Source: Hygrophila difformis
Lineage: Eukaryota > Streptophyta > Magnoliopsida > Lamiales > Acanthaceae
Direction of reading: 5' to 3'
DNA: 64,000 bases
Assembly (NCBI GenBank): GCA_030278955.1
Contig: JAOANR010000002.1
Coordinates: 11,583,982 to 11,647,981 of the forward strand
The notes beneath the pieces were generated by a model. That model saw only the letters and a program-made list of their open reading frames with translations, had not been told where the DNA came from and did not search any database. Position 1 is the first letter of the stretch. Every line of letters begins with the position of its first letter. Below, one piece after another: positions 11,190 through 22,121 of this stretch. The position numbers and the translations under genes are program-made.

Positions 11190-12383
11190 ATTTTTTCTCT
11201 CTCTCTCTTTTCTTTTCTCTTCAATTCTCTCTCTCTCTCATTCCAGGTTCTCGATCTCATCTCTTTCCCCAAATTCTTCTCTCCTCCATTTTTCTTCTTC
11301 TTCGATTTCTTCTTCCAATCTTATTCTTCCAGTTTTCAAAAATCCCCATTCCTTCTTCTCTTCTTGCTTCTTCTTCCCAGCTTCTTTCTCGATTTTTCTT
11401 TCATTTTCTTGCTTCCAATTTTGTTCTGTCCTCTGTCCATTTTTCCAATTCTGTTTCGAGATTGGAAGTTGAAGGCGAAGGTGGGAGAAGCTACGGCGGC
11501 GGCGGCGAGAAGATGAGAGGGGCGGCGACGGCGGCTGCTGGTGGCGCGGCTGGAAAGGTGAACGGAGGGAGATGGAGGCTGTCGGATGGTGGTGAGGCGT
11601 TGGGGCTGCTGGGGGCGAGAGGAAGCGGCGAGGGGCGGTTGGAGGCTTGAGGGCGAGCGGCGGCGAGGGGTGTTGGGCGTGAGGGAGATGGAGGTAAGGG
11701 AATCCGGTAGTGGGGAGACGGATTTGGTTGCTGTGGTGGTGGGTTCGGGTTTCAAGGGAGATGGTGGCGGCGGCTGTCGTCGGAAGTGATAGAGGCGGAG
11801 GAGATGGAGGAGTGGTGGTGATGGCGAGGCTCGGTTGGTGAGTGGCCGGAGAGGAAGGTGGAATGGCGACTGTGGTGGCGAAGGGCGGAGGAAGGAGCGG
11901 CGACTGAGGTGAGGGAGAATGGTGGCGGAAGCGGCGTGGTGGTGATGATGGTGTTGCGGTGGTGGCTCGATTGTGGTTTCTTCTTTGGTTTTGGGATTTT
12001 GTTTTGATTTTGGGGGTTTGTTGGTTATGGAATGGGTGGCTGGACGCCGGAGTGTTGGTGGAGAAGGGGTTGGTTGTGGTTGGAAATGGAGGATGGAGAT
12101 GAGAAGGCGGTGGCGGCTGTGGTGCAGTGGAGATGGGAGTGGTGTTGGTTGAAGGAGATGAGGAGATGGTAGGGTTGCTCGGAGGCTGCCGGAAATGGTG
12201 GTGGTTGAATTGGAATTTTGGGGACGGACAGGCAGAGGTGCGAGGATGGGTCGCCGGAGGGGAGGAGCTGCCGGCGTAGGAATTGGAGGGGTGGCCGGAG
12301 TGTCGAATCTGGAAATGGGGAGGCGGCGGCCGGAATCTCACCGCGGCGGCGGCGGCGCCGGTTTAGGGTTAGGGTTAGGTTAG
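11190..12383. other. CT-rich then GGC/GGT-rich block inside the LTR
   Basis: On the plus strand a run of CTCTCTCT and CTTCTTC tracts (11190-11460) is followed by about 900 bp of GC-rich, GGN-biased sequence. It ends in TTTAGGGTTAGGGTTAGG at about 12362-12379, a short telomere-like motif. The arrangement resembles a plant 5' UTR plus first exon and could be captured host DNA. The long open frames on both strands (a 367-codon minus-strand frame at 11238-12341) look compositional, not functional. The second LTR repeats the block at 20310-21503. Confidence 0.5.
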
Positions 12384-12995
12384 GATTGGTTTTAGTGGTT
12401 TGGGCTTTGGCTTGTTGGGCTTGGGTTTGGTGTTGAAAATGTGGTTGGGCCTGGAGTTGGGCCACTGGATTGGATTGGACCAAATTAGATTTTGAGATGT
12501 TGGACTGGGCTGGAATGGACTAACATAATTGGACCACTTGACTTAATTCACCTGCAATTAGTTAAAATCAAAAGTGATTAGTGGACCAATTAATTTTATT
12601 ATAGCTCAAAACAGAAATAGAAATAAACAAACACAAAAATTAAAAATATATACATCAAAATATACAATAATATAAATATAATATTTATTCCACTTGATTA
12701 TTTGGTTTGTATTCTATTTAATGAATTCGAGTTTCACCGAATAGACAACACTGAACCAAATTGATCAAGTGTATGATTTTTAATATTTTTATCATGTTTT
12801 TGGATTTTTTTATATAAAATTACTGAAAATAACAATATTTTTGTATTTTTCAATACCAGCTTATTATTTATACAAACTTGCATAAATCTGTCAAATTCGA
12901 CTGCTTTCTTATTTAAATAAGACCGGAATACGATCAAATGTCCGTTTTAGACACGGAAATAGATTGAAAATAATGGTCGATTTTGGCCATTATCA

Positions 12996-13010
12996 ACATC
13001 CTCACATTTA
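12996..13010 (-). other. Polypurine-like tract of nested element
   Basis: On the minus strand the sequence immediately before the LTR start TGATAATGG reads AAATGTGAGGATGT. It matches the tract before the outer element's 3' LTR except for its last base. The same phrase recurs three times inside this interior. Confidence 0.65.
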
Positions 13011-14512
13011 ATATTGATCGTCCCCGAGCAGTCAGAGTCAATGTTCCTAAGAACACGGACTCTACATATTCAATCTATTTTCGTGGCTTCAAAAATATCA
13101 TTCTTTTTAGATTGGGATAAGACAATCAAAAACTACAAGTATTGAATTCTCTTGATTGCAGTGTTTAATGAAATGATACTTCTCACTTAATCAGGTCTAT
13201 AAATCAGTCATTATTGATAATTCTTCATGAACGTCATGTTTAGAAATAATCCATTGATTTAATTCTAGAATTAAAGTATGACATGAACATAATTAAAAGC
13301 AGAGCCTCACATATGGTAGAGACGGAAATTTCACTCACTCTCAAAAAGGGGTTTTATCAATGAGCACTCATAATCAAATTTAATTAAATTATCCCATAAG
13401 CTTGCAATTGGACCAACTCGCCACCGGCTCATTTCTTTAAATCGAGATCATGAGGTCTTATTCAAGGGTTATAACGGGGCATACGGTTGTAACATTTGGT
13501 AGGAAAGGGAAAATTATTGGGCTAAGAAGTGGCAAGAATTAATATTATCATAACATGGCATATTTTTATTTAAAATTTATGATCATCAATTTATTTCTTT
13601 CTTTCTTTTGCTTTTCTCTTCATATTGCATGACATTAGACTAAGTCTAATTTGCTTTGTCATTTGCAATTTCTTGATGTTGAAAAGAGTTCAACATTTTC
13701 TTTCTCTTTTTTTTTGTGTTGAATGTAACTCAACAATTTTCTTCTTCTCTTTTTTTTTTTTTTTTATCGGATTTTTTAATACCGATTTGATGAATTGATG
13801 ATCATAATTTTAATGCCTTGATAAAATTCATTCTTAGACACTTGGGTTTGAATTTTTTTTTTTTTTTTTTTTTTTGGTCTTTTTAGAAGGCTAGGAATAA
13901 TATAGAGGGCTCCAAAGAAAAATTAGGCTTATAGGCTCAAATTGGTTAATCCTAAAGGGAAAATATTTTTGGGTTTGGATTTCAAGAGAAGGCCAAAATT
14001 TGGGTTTTTCTAAGTGCCTCGATCATATGCTCGATTTTTGGAATATGGCATGGTCTTGAATCGGTCCCAATCGCAAGTTCTAGTGTCCTTTAACTAAAAT
14101 GATTTTCACACATCAAAGAAAAGAATGAGTAAAAATGACTCATGGCTCAAATCTCACATGGAATGGTTCATTCATGTCATACAATATTCTTAAATATAAT
14201 CTTTGAAAAATTCTTACAATCTATTCAATTAAATTCTCAACATGAGGACTCATTACCCAACAAGATGATTATATCATTAAATTTTTATAGCTCAAAACCT
14301 CAAAAATTCATATCATGCATGTATTCAATTATATTATCCCAATTTAAAAGTTTAAAAATTTAATCATAAACCAAAATCGAATATGTGAATCACTGACATA
14401 TTTATACATGCTTTATGCTGGGTTTAAATATAAAATAATAAAAATAAGCAAAAAGAAAAATAACACACTCTTTTTTTTTTTTTTGAGATATTTAAGTAAA
14501 GAATCAACATCC

Positions 14513-14541
14513 TCACATTTTGAGCCTTGCTCGAAATGTGA
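14513..14541. repeat. Hairpin linked to PPT-like motif, copy 1
   Basis: TCACATTTTGAG (14513-14524) pairs with CTCGAAATGTGA (14530-14541) with one mismatch across a 5-nt loop. On the minus strand it continues into AGGATGTTGAT, as at the true polypurine tract and LTR start. Confidence 0.6.
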
Positions 14542-14830
14542 GTCAATCAGTTCCCACTCAAACAAATTATAAAATAAAAATAAAACAAGAGAGGAGGGAG
14601 GGAGGGTGAAAATATTAATATAAAAGATAGAAAAAATAATTCCGATAGCCTTTTTCGTCAAACCAATTAAATGTTCGACGATTTTGGCTATGTGTGATCG
14701 TTTGGTTCATCGAACAAGGCGATTGTTCGATGCCCAATACTTAAGAAAAATTCTGATTTTCATCAAAATTGTTCAATCACATTTTTGAATTTTATAAAAT
14801 TTTAATCTACTACATTTACTTGCATAAATT

Positions 14831-15275
14831 AGGTTGGATTAATTCTGTTCTTATAAATGTTATTCTGGATTTTAAATTGCTTTAAATTCCAGGAATACTT
14901 TCAACTAATCACAGAATCAATCCAACCGGGAACCTGTTTTGAAGCTTTAATTTTCTTTTTGGTAGTCCCACAAATTCCTGCAAAGCAAACACAGAAGAAG
15001 TTATCGGGTTTTCTCAAAAATATCAACATCCTCACATTTAGAGTCTTAGTACTCTAAATGTGAGTTAATTGATTAATACCCGAATTATTTAATAATATTC
15101 ACCAGAGATATAAATATAAATATATGTATACATATAATTTTGACTTGCAGAAATTTAGGTTGGATTAATTCCGTGCTTGCGAAAATTATTCCGGATTTTT
15201 AAATTTCTTTGAATTCCGGATATAATCTTCGGTCAATTACAGAACTAATCCAACCGGGAACCTCTTTAGATGCTC
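14831..15275. repeat. Two copies of a module with inverted GGTTGGATTAATTC ends
   Basis: Copies at 14831-14945 and 15161-15275 both begin AGGTTGGATTAATTC and end AATCCAACCGGGAACCT, with diverged middles. Each copy is itself an imperfect inverted repeat. The first is followed by a CACATTTAGAG hairpin (15031-15064). The second precedes the third hairpin by about 450 bp. A local tandem duplication is the simplest explanation. Confidence 0.6.
15031..15064. repeat. Hairpin linked to PPT-like motif, copy 2
   Basis: There are perfect 14-nt arms, CTCACATTTAGAGT and ACTCTAAATGTGAG, with a 6-nt loop CTTAGT. The minus-strand reading runs on into AGGATGTTGAT. Confidence 0.75.
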
Positions 15276-15551
15276 AGTTGGGACAGGGGCGACGGAAAGT
15301 GATATGATGGCCTTGGCTTGTCCCATGGTGGTGAGCAATTGGTAGTCCGAAGATCTGCTGCTCCATTTGTTGTTTCACCAGTGATGAGGGTTTCCTCAGC
15401 GCAGTGGTGGTGTTGAGGTGGATGAGCGATGGAGCAGCAGTTGAGCTTCGTGGTCCGGATGTGGTGGAGATGACAAACACGTGAGTCTCACGTGTTGTGC
15501 AATTTACAATTGCCAATTAGTGTAGCTCCACTGCTACACTTCTCCATTTGT

Positions 15552-15619
15552 CTTTGATTTTTCGTTTAATTAACTTAGATTTTGCAATTGGCGAAGTGTA
15601 ATTAAACGAAAAATCAAAG
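15552..15619. repeat. Foldback with 21-bp perfect arms
   Basis: Arms 15552-15572 and 15599-15619 are perfect complements (core TTGATTTTTCGTTTAATTA) around a 26-nt loop. On each side lies a small hairpin of the form AGTGTAGC-6nt-GCTACACT (near 15519-15540 and 15621-15642). This looks like a MITE-like foldback or a structured RNA element. I cannot assign a family. Confidence 0.6.
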
Positions 15620-15720
15620 TAGTGTAGCCCCAATGCTACACTTCCACATTTAACTCCGTACACCATTGTGGTGGCTCCATGATTCCTGCAAGCAAAAATA
15701 CCCAATTGGTTAGGTTTTCC

Positions 15721-15781
15721 CCTCAAATCAACATCCTCACATTTAGAGTCTTAGTACTCTAAATGTTTAATTGATTTGAGG
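15721..15781. repeat. Hairpin linked to PPT-like motif, copy 3
   Basis: The inner arms ACATTTAGAGT (15739-15749) and ACTCTAAATGT (15756-15766) are nested within outer arms CCTCAAATCAA (15721-15731) and TTGATTTGAGG (15771-15781). Confidence 0.7.
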
Positions 15782-15876
15782 GTACTTCTCTGTTCTGAAA
15801 TATATACACAAAACTAACACTAAACTAACTATGAGTAATCAGGAGTGTAATTCTCTTAATAAACGACGCTGCATCC

Positions 15877-15894
15877 TCCCCGGCAACGACGCCA
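15877..15894 (-). other. Primer binding site of nested element, tRNA-Asp type
   Basis: On the minus strand this reads TGGCGTCGTTGCCGGGGA directly after the LTR end. It matches the 3' end of tRNA-Asp with one mismatch (T for C at the sixth base). It fixes the element's orientation. Confidence 0.88.
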
Positions 15895-18800
15895 TGAAAC
15901 TTTTGACAAATTTCATTAACACGAGTATTTTTCAATAAAATATATCAGGATTGATTTTATTAAATGAAATGAGTTATGAATCGGTGGAAAGGGTTTAGGG
16001 ATATATTAAGGTTGTTACTCTTTATTACTCATGTGAGGGGCTTTAATTTCAAATGGCAATGTGGTCCTCTCTGCCATGAAACTTCTGACAAATCTCATGA
16101 TACAACCGGGATAAATTGACCTTCAGCCTGTCACACTGAGGGTCCCCGGTATATGTGCCATGATACTTCTCATGATTTCATGTCATGAGATTCCCTGCCA
16201 TGAAACTTTCGGCAGATTCCCACTACATGAGTATTTTCTGAAAAATCACATTTTTATTTACTCGTGTTAAGAAACTGTGCCCCCGAAAGCGCACGGAGTC
16301 AAAAATTGCAGTAATTTATAGTAAGTACCGGATCGTTCACTGGAGGATGTGCGATGGAAGCAGGGCCCACGCCGTTTACTAAGATTTTCCACTCGGTTAC
16401 TCGATTCAAGTTTGAGAGATGACTAACAACTACTTGACATAATTTAAACTAAGCTATGAAAGCAATCAAAATAAAGCAGATAAAATTATTCTACAAAGCG
16501 AATTAAATTTAATCTAAGAAAGCAATAGAATTATTCTAAGAAAGCAGTTTTAAAATGAGACAGAAGGGACAGGGAGAAAAGAATAAAGATTGGACAAGAT
16601 TCAGATGAAACACAGTTAAACTTCCACTTTAATCCACAGATCTTAGCTTGGGGTAATCCTTCAGTTAGCTAATTCTCATGTTCTCTGTACCCTTTTCCCT
16701 TTAACAGACAGGTACTTATAGTAAGAGTTTACATGCTCTTAAGAAAATATAATCTAAGATACCACAGACTCATAACTCCCTTCACAGGCCTTGCAAAGTT
16801 ATATTATTCATCTGTGGTGGACAAGCATCACCTGACAAATCATTTATTGAAGTGTCAAGTACCGTTATCATTCCCCCATGTCACACCCAAAGATTCTAAT
16901 CAAGCCCTGAACTATCCCTTAACTCTCAGTCCTAGTAGCAGTTACACAACTCTCAATACAACCGAGTGACCTCTAACGAAAGCATTTAAAAGAAAGCGAT
17001 AAAGAAAGCTTTTAAAATCCTATCACTCGGAGGTTTTTGAAAGTTTGACCCTGGTAGTAAAAGAAAGCCCCCAGTCAGAATGACTGGGTGTGGATCAAGA
17101 ATTCCCTAATCTCGGTGAACCGCTCGCAGTGTTCACTTCCCGTCGGGTGGTTATGAGGTACAAACTAATGAAACGAACTAATAAATTAGTTCGTTCCGGA
17201 TGCACTCACTCAGGACTCAAAAATAGGCTTTGGCAGAAGAAGATAGCAGTTGAAAGAATACTCAACCCTACCTTAGAAAATAACCAAGGCCCGAATGTTG
17301 TTCCTCTAGTATTATCTGTCACACCTTATCGGAATCCAAGTGGAATCTGACCCAGTGCAATATTTAATACAAGATTTCCAACAAACAGCAATTTTGGAAA
17401 ATAATGGATTTGAAAATCATTCCCTATCAGGTACTAGACTCTCAATTAAAACACAGATCCTTTCAGTCTAGGTGAGACCTAATCGCTGACTCTGCTTCTA
17501 ATTTCCCAAAATCAACCCCCAGTCGGATGTGAATTAATCATAACTAAAGAATTTATCCCTTACTCAGATCCGGATTTTATAAAGGAATTTTTGTTGGAAA
17601 TTTATTGTGAGACATCTGATTAAAATCAAGACTTCTATGTCCAAGGGAAGGATCCCAAAATAATATTGACCACAATATCTACATAATAATATCATGCATA
17701 AATTTATAGAGAAGTGTAAAAGTAAATAACCCAAAATATAAGGCGGGTTTAGACAGAAGTTGGAACACAAAGATGAAATAGCCGGAGATGAGAAGAATTT
17801 ATTTGGCTAAAAAGATGACTGAAATAACTGGGGTTATCCGGACTGCAAACATCTGCCATCCAGGTCCCAACTATTCCAGGTGGAACGGTTTTTAGACAGA
17901 AAGGAATTCCAAGTGACGGTGACCACCATCATTCAGCTCCCTTTTGTCTGTGAATGGAAGAAAAACCCACATATTTTCTTGTTGTAATAATTCTCAAATA
18001 ATGTTGGTCGACATCATTTAATAATACTACAACTTGAATTCAGGTTTTGAAATTAAGATAAAGAGAATAAAACTGTATCCGGATAGGAGTCAGCTGAGCA
18101 GCTATTATAATCCCGGATGGACGAACCGCCAAGGCTTCCACCGGCCACTATCCAGACCATGCAAAATAACATCTAATAATTAATATACAGACCACGAGCT
18201 AGTTATCCGTGTGGGAATACCCGCCAACATTAATCTGATATAGTCCTTATTAGCTGTTTCACACAACACGGAAAAGACAAAATAAATAAAAGAAAAATAT
18301 TTTTGGGTCATCTTGCATGAGAGACATTGGTTTCTCATGCAAGGATATGGAAATGATTCCATATTCACTCTTCATGTCTAAATAATCACTCATTCCATAA
18401 TTAATTAATTAATTACAGTCCGGATTATACACTTAGATCATTAGAGTTTAATTTTATAGAAAAGTCTTTTAATGGGAAATTGAACAAAGTTCTTTATATC
18501 AAATTAATCATGGGTTGAGATCATTGGATTTCAACCTCAAAATATTAATATAAAGGTTCAATTAATTAATGGAGTGAGATGGAGAATAAAAATTTGGCAA
18601 AAAGGTGCCACTTTGTCGCGGAATAGAGTTTGTGTCGCGGAGCGTGGCTCCGCGACAAAGGTTTCGCGACAAAGGGTGGGAAATAAGAGAAGTGGATATT
18701 TTGAAAAATTAGGGTTTGTTTTGTCGCTAAGCAAAAATTTTGTCGCGGAACATGGTTCCGCGACAAAGAGGCATAGCGACAAAGAGGGTTGAAAATTGGT

Positions 18801-21800
18801 AAGGACATAATTCCTGGTCGCGGAACAAGGATTTTGTCACGGTACGTGGTTCCGCGACAAAGGTTCCGCGCCAGAGTCCTCCCAGAATAAAATTACAAGT
18901 ATTTGGGTCCTTGGTCGCTAATCAAGGGTTTTGTCGCGGAACGTGGTTCCGCGACAAGACGTTCCGCGACAAGATTGCTTCGCGACCAAGGGTTTCAAAA
19001 TTAATGGCAAGGCATAATTTTCTGTCTCGGAATAAGATTTTGTCGCGGAACGTGGTTCCGCGACAAGGGTGCTCCGCGACAAAAGCCATGCAGACAAAAT
19101 GCAAGAATTTGGTCCTCTGTCGCTAAACAGGGGTTTTGTCGCGGAACGTGGTTCCGTGACAAGAGTGTATGGCGACAAAGGGTTTTAAAATATTTTATAA
19201 AAAATTTTGGCAGCATAACGCCTAATATTGCATTGCGGGGGAGTGCGTTGTGATCCGTGGGATCACAACGGGAAAATTACGTTGCAACCCGTGGGGTTAC
19301 AACGTGATGCAATACAATATAGGAAATGCAATTTTTATATAAAAATGCACAAACACTATAATAACATCCCTTTCTAGATTTATTATACTAGGACTAAAAA
19401 TAAAATAAAACAACAACCAAAATAAAAAGAAAAATAACAGCAACTACTAAACTAAAAAGCAAGATAACACACACTGGAACAAAAAGATGAAAAAGATAAA
19501 CTAGGCTAATAAACCTATTAAGGGATAATATCTAATGATTATGCATTTATTAAAATAAGGAAAGCAATAAAACCTAACTACAATACCAAAACATGGTTCA
19601 AAATACACCCATTGATTTAAGTGTTTGAAACCCAAAAGTACAAAAATATAAACTGGAAAAATAAAAAGTGAACACTAGCTACACTAATTTATTACAAAGC
19701 ATAAACTAAACTAAGCTAAGATCTACTACTACATTGCATAAATTAAACTACCCACTCTAACATATTTTTGGAGAGCACAGTGGTGCCTCCAAAACAGTGA
19801 AAATAACTATAGTGTAGCTAGGTTACTGTTCAAGGGGGTGGGATGTTATATTTATAGAGGTGGAAAATTAGCCCTAGGCCCATTAGGCCCATCTGGTCGC
19901 CAAACAACTGCTTTGTCGCGGAATAGGGACAAAACACTTTTTGGCTCCAAGATGGCGCCCAGGAGGGGGCGGGTCTTGAGATCCCAGGAGAAAAGACGAA
20001 ACTCCTTAACACTTGCGGGACTTGCGGTCCTGGGACCTCCTGAGTGATTTGGCATGTGGGAATTAATGGCACATGGGAGATCACGTGAGCTGCTGTCTCG
20101 GAGGGACTCTCTGTCGCGGAGAGGCTTTCTCTCCTCTGGGCGCGGAAGGTTGTCTCTGGGCGCGATCCACTTTGTCGCGGAACCATGTTCCGCGACAAAC
20201 TTTTGTGGCTTGATTTTCCTCTCACAGTCTCGGAATAATTCTGGGCGCGGAGCATATTTTTGGGCGCGGAGCACTTTGTCGCGGAGTACACCTTCCGCGA
20301 CAAATGTGTATTTTTTCTCTCTCTCTCTTTTCTTTTCTCTTCAATTCTCTCTCTCTCTCATTCCAGGTTCTCGATCTCATCTCTTTCCCCAAATTCTTCT
20401 CTCCTCCATTTTTCTTCTTCTTCGATTTCTTCTTCCAATCTTATTCTTCCAGTTTTCAAAAATCCCCATTCCTTCTTCTCTTCTTGCTTCTTCTTCCCAG
20501 CTTCTTTCTCGATTTTTCTTTCATTTTCTTGCTTCCAATTTTGTTCTGTCCTCTGTCCATTTTTCCAATTCTGTTTCGAGATTGGAAGTTGAAGGCGAAG
20601 GTGGGAGAAGCTACGGCGGCGGCGGCGAGAAGATGAGAGGGGCGGCGACGGCGGCTGCTGGTGGCGCGGCTGGAAAGGTGAACGGAGGGAGATGGAGGCT
20701 GTCGGATGGTGGTGAGGCGTTGGGGCTGCTGGGGGCGAGAGGAAGCGGCGAGGGGCGGTTGGAGGCTTGAGGGCGAGCGGCGGCGAGGGGTGTTGGGCGT
20801 GAGGGAGATGGAGGTAAGGGAATCCGGTAGTGGGGAGACGGATTTGGTTGCTGTGGTGGTGGGTTCGGGTTTCAAGGGAGATGGTGGCGGCGGCTGTCGT
20901 CGGAAGTGATAGAGGCGGAGGAGATGGAGGAGTGGTGGTGATGGCGAGGCTCGGTTGGTGAGTGGCCGGAGAGGAAGGTGGAATGGCGACTGTGGTGGCG
21001 AAGGGCGGAGGAAGGAGCGGCGACTGAGGTGAGGGAGAATGGTGGCGGAAGCGGCGTGGTGGTGATGATGGTGTTGCGGTGGTGGCTCGATTGTGGTTTC
21101 TTCTTTGGTTTTGGGATTTTGTTTTGATTTTGGGGGTTTGTTGGTTATGGAATGGGTGGCTGGACGCCGGAGTGTTGGTGGAGAAGGGGTTGGTTGTGGT
21201 TGGAAATGGAGGATGGAGATGAGAAGGCGGTGGCGGCTGTGGTGCAGTGGAGATGGGAGTGGTGTTGGTTGAAGGAGATGAGGAGATGGTAGGGTTGCTC
21301 GGAGGCTGCCGGAAATGGTGGTGGTTGAATTGGAATTTTGGGGACGGACAGGCAGAGGTGCGAGGATGGGTCGCCGGAGGGGAGGAGCTGCCGGCGTAGG
21401 AATTGGAGGGGTGGCCGGAGTGTCGAATCTGGAAATGGGGAGGCGGCGGCCGGAATCTCACCGCGGCGGCGGCGGCGCCAGTTTAGGGTTAGGGTTAGGT
21501 TAGGATTGGTTTTAGTGGTTTGGGCTTTGGCTTGTTGGGCTTGGGTTTGGTGTTGAAAATGTGGTTGGGCCTGGAGTTGGGCCACTGGATTGGATTGGAC
21601 CAAATTAGATTTTGAGATGTTGGACTGGGCTGGAATGGACTAACATAATTGGACCACTTGACTTAATTCACCTGCAATTAGTTAAAATCAAAATTGATTA
21701 GTGGACCAATTAATTTTATTATAGCTCAAAACAGAAATAGAAATAAACAAACACAAAAATTAAAAATATATACATCAAAATATACAATAATATAAATATA

Positions 21801-22115
21801 ATATTTATTCCACTTGATTATTTGGTTTGTATTCTATTTAATGAATTCGAGTTTCACCGAATAGACAACACTGAACCAAATTGATCAAGTGTATGATTTT
21901 TAATATTTTTATCATGTTTTTGGATTTTTTTATATAAAATTACTGAAAATAACAATATTTTTGTATTTTTCAATACCAGCTTATTATTTATACAAACTTG
22001 CATAAATCTGTCAAATTCGACTGCTTTCTTATTTAAATAAGACCGGAATACGATCAAATGTCCGTTTTAGACACGGAAATAGATTGAAAATAATGGTCGA
22101 TTTTGGCCATTATCA
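15895..22115 (-). repeat. 5' LTR of the nested element
   Basis: This is 6221 bp, the partner of 6794-12995. The differences I noted are at 16229, 18839, 21480 and 21694, plus the 19-bp segment near 20253-20271. It contains the same layout: dyad array 18633-19162, minus-strand TATA box 19848-19856, GC-rich block 20620-21503. No gene is credible within it. A plus-strand TGTCGCGG-rich frame of 238 codons starting at 20054 exists only because of the 19-bp insertion. Confidence 0.93.
18633..19162. repeat. Phased TTGTCGCGG palindrome array, second LTR copy
   Basis: These are the same six dyads as at 9532-10061, shifted by 9101. The third dyad here has a G-to-A change in its left arm (TTGTCACGG at 18833-18841), which breaks one arm. 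Confidence 0.85.
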
Positions 22116-22120
22116 AGTAC
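22116..22120. repeat. Target site duplication AGTAC, right copy
   Basis: AGTAC follows TTATCA at the end of the nested LTR and restores the gag-pol reading frame into TATGGAGGGG. Confidence 0.93.
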
Positions 22121-22121
22121 T

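Larger units (their letters stand above)
6794..12995 (-). repeat. 3' LTR of the nested element
   Basis: This is 6202 bp, matching 15895-22115 at offset 9101 and then 9120 after a 19-bp indel near 11152. Read on the minus strand it holds, in order: an AT-rich start, a GC-rich trinucleotide-biased block (11500-12380), a CT/GA-rich block (11190-11460), two TTGTCGCGG dyads, a TATA box at 10747-10755, a roughly 100-bp-phased dyad array (9532-10061), and 2.7 kb of AT-rich sequence. The open frames inside it (for example a Pro/Ser/His-rich one) are products of composition. I find no credible gene. Confidence 0.93.
12996..15894 (-). other. Interior of the nested element, non-coding
   Basis: This is 2899 bp without gag, pol or any credible ORF. 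The polypurine-like sequence adjoins 12995 and the primer site adjoins 15895. It contains poly-T runs near 13742-13763 and 13852-13875 and three hairpins based on CACATTTAGAG (14513-14541, 15031-15064, 15721-15781). It also contains two diverged copies of a roughly 115-bp module (14831-14945, 15161-15275) and a 21-bp-arm foldback (15552-15619). This is the organisation of a large retrotransposon derivative. Confidence 0.8.
6794..22115 (-). mobile_element. Nested non-autonomous LTR element (LARD-like) with 6.2-kb LTRs
   Basis: It is oriented on the minus strand: 5' LTR 15895-22115, primer site 15877-15894, interior 12996-15894, 3' LTR 6794-12995. In that orientation the LTRs start TGATAATGGCC and end AAAGTTTCA. 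The primer site differs at one base from that of the surrounding element. The polypurine-like sequence AAATGTGAGGATGT next to the LTR closely resembles the outer element's AAATGTGAGGATGG. No gag or pol is present, so movement must depend on proteins from another element. The shared primer and tract suggest an Athila-lineage helper. I noted four substitutions and one 19-bp indel between the LTRs, so it is very young and, by nesting, younger than the outer element. Confidence 0.92.

Noticed and set aside
11238..12341. 367-codon Pro/Ser/His-rich minus-strand ORF (also 20358-21461)
   Set aside because: It is low-complexity, arises from GGN-biased sequence, overlaps open frames on the other strand, and has no recognisable domain.
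6794..22115. The 6.2-kb direct duplication as a segmental duplication or assembly error
   Set aside because: The copies start TG and end CA, adjoin a primer site and a polypurine-like tract, and the whole is flanked by AGTAC on both sides, so they are LTRs of one nested element.
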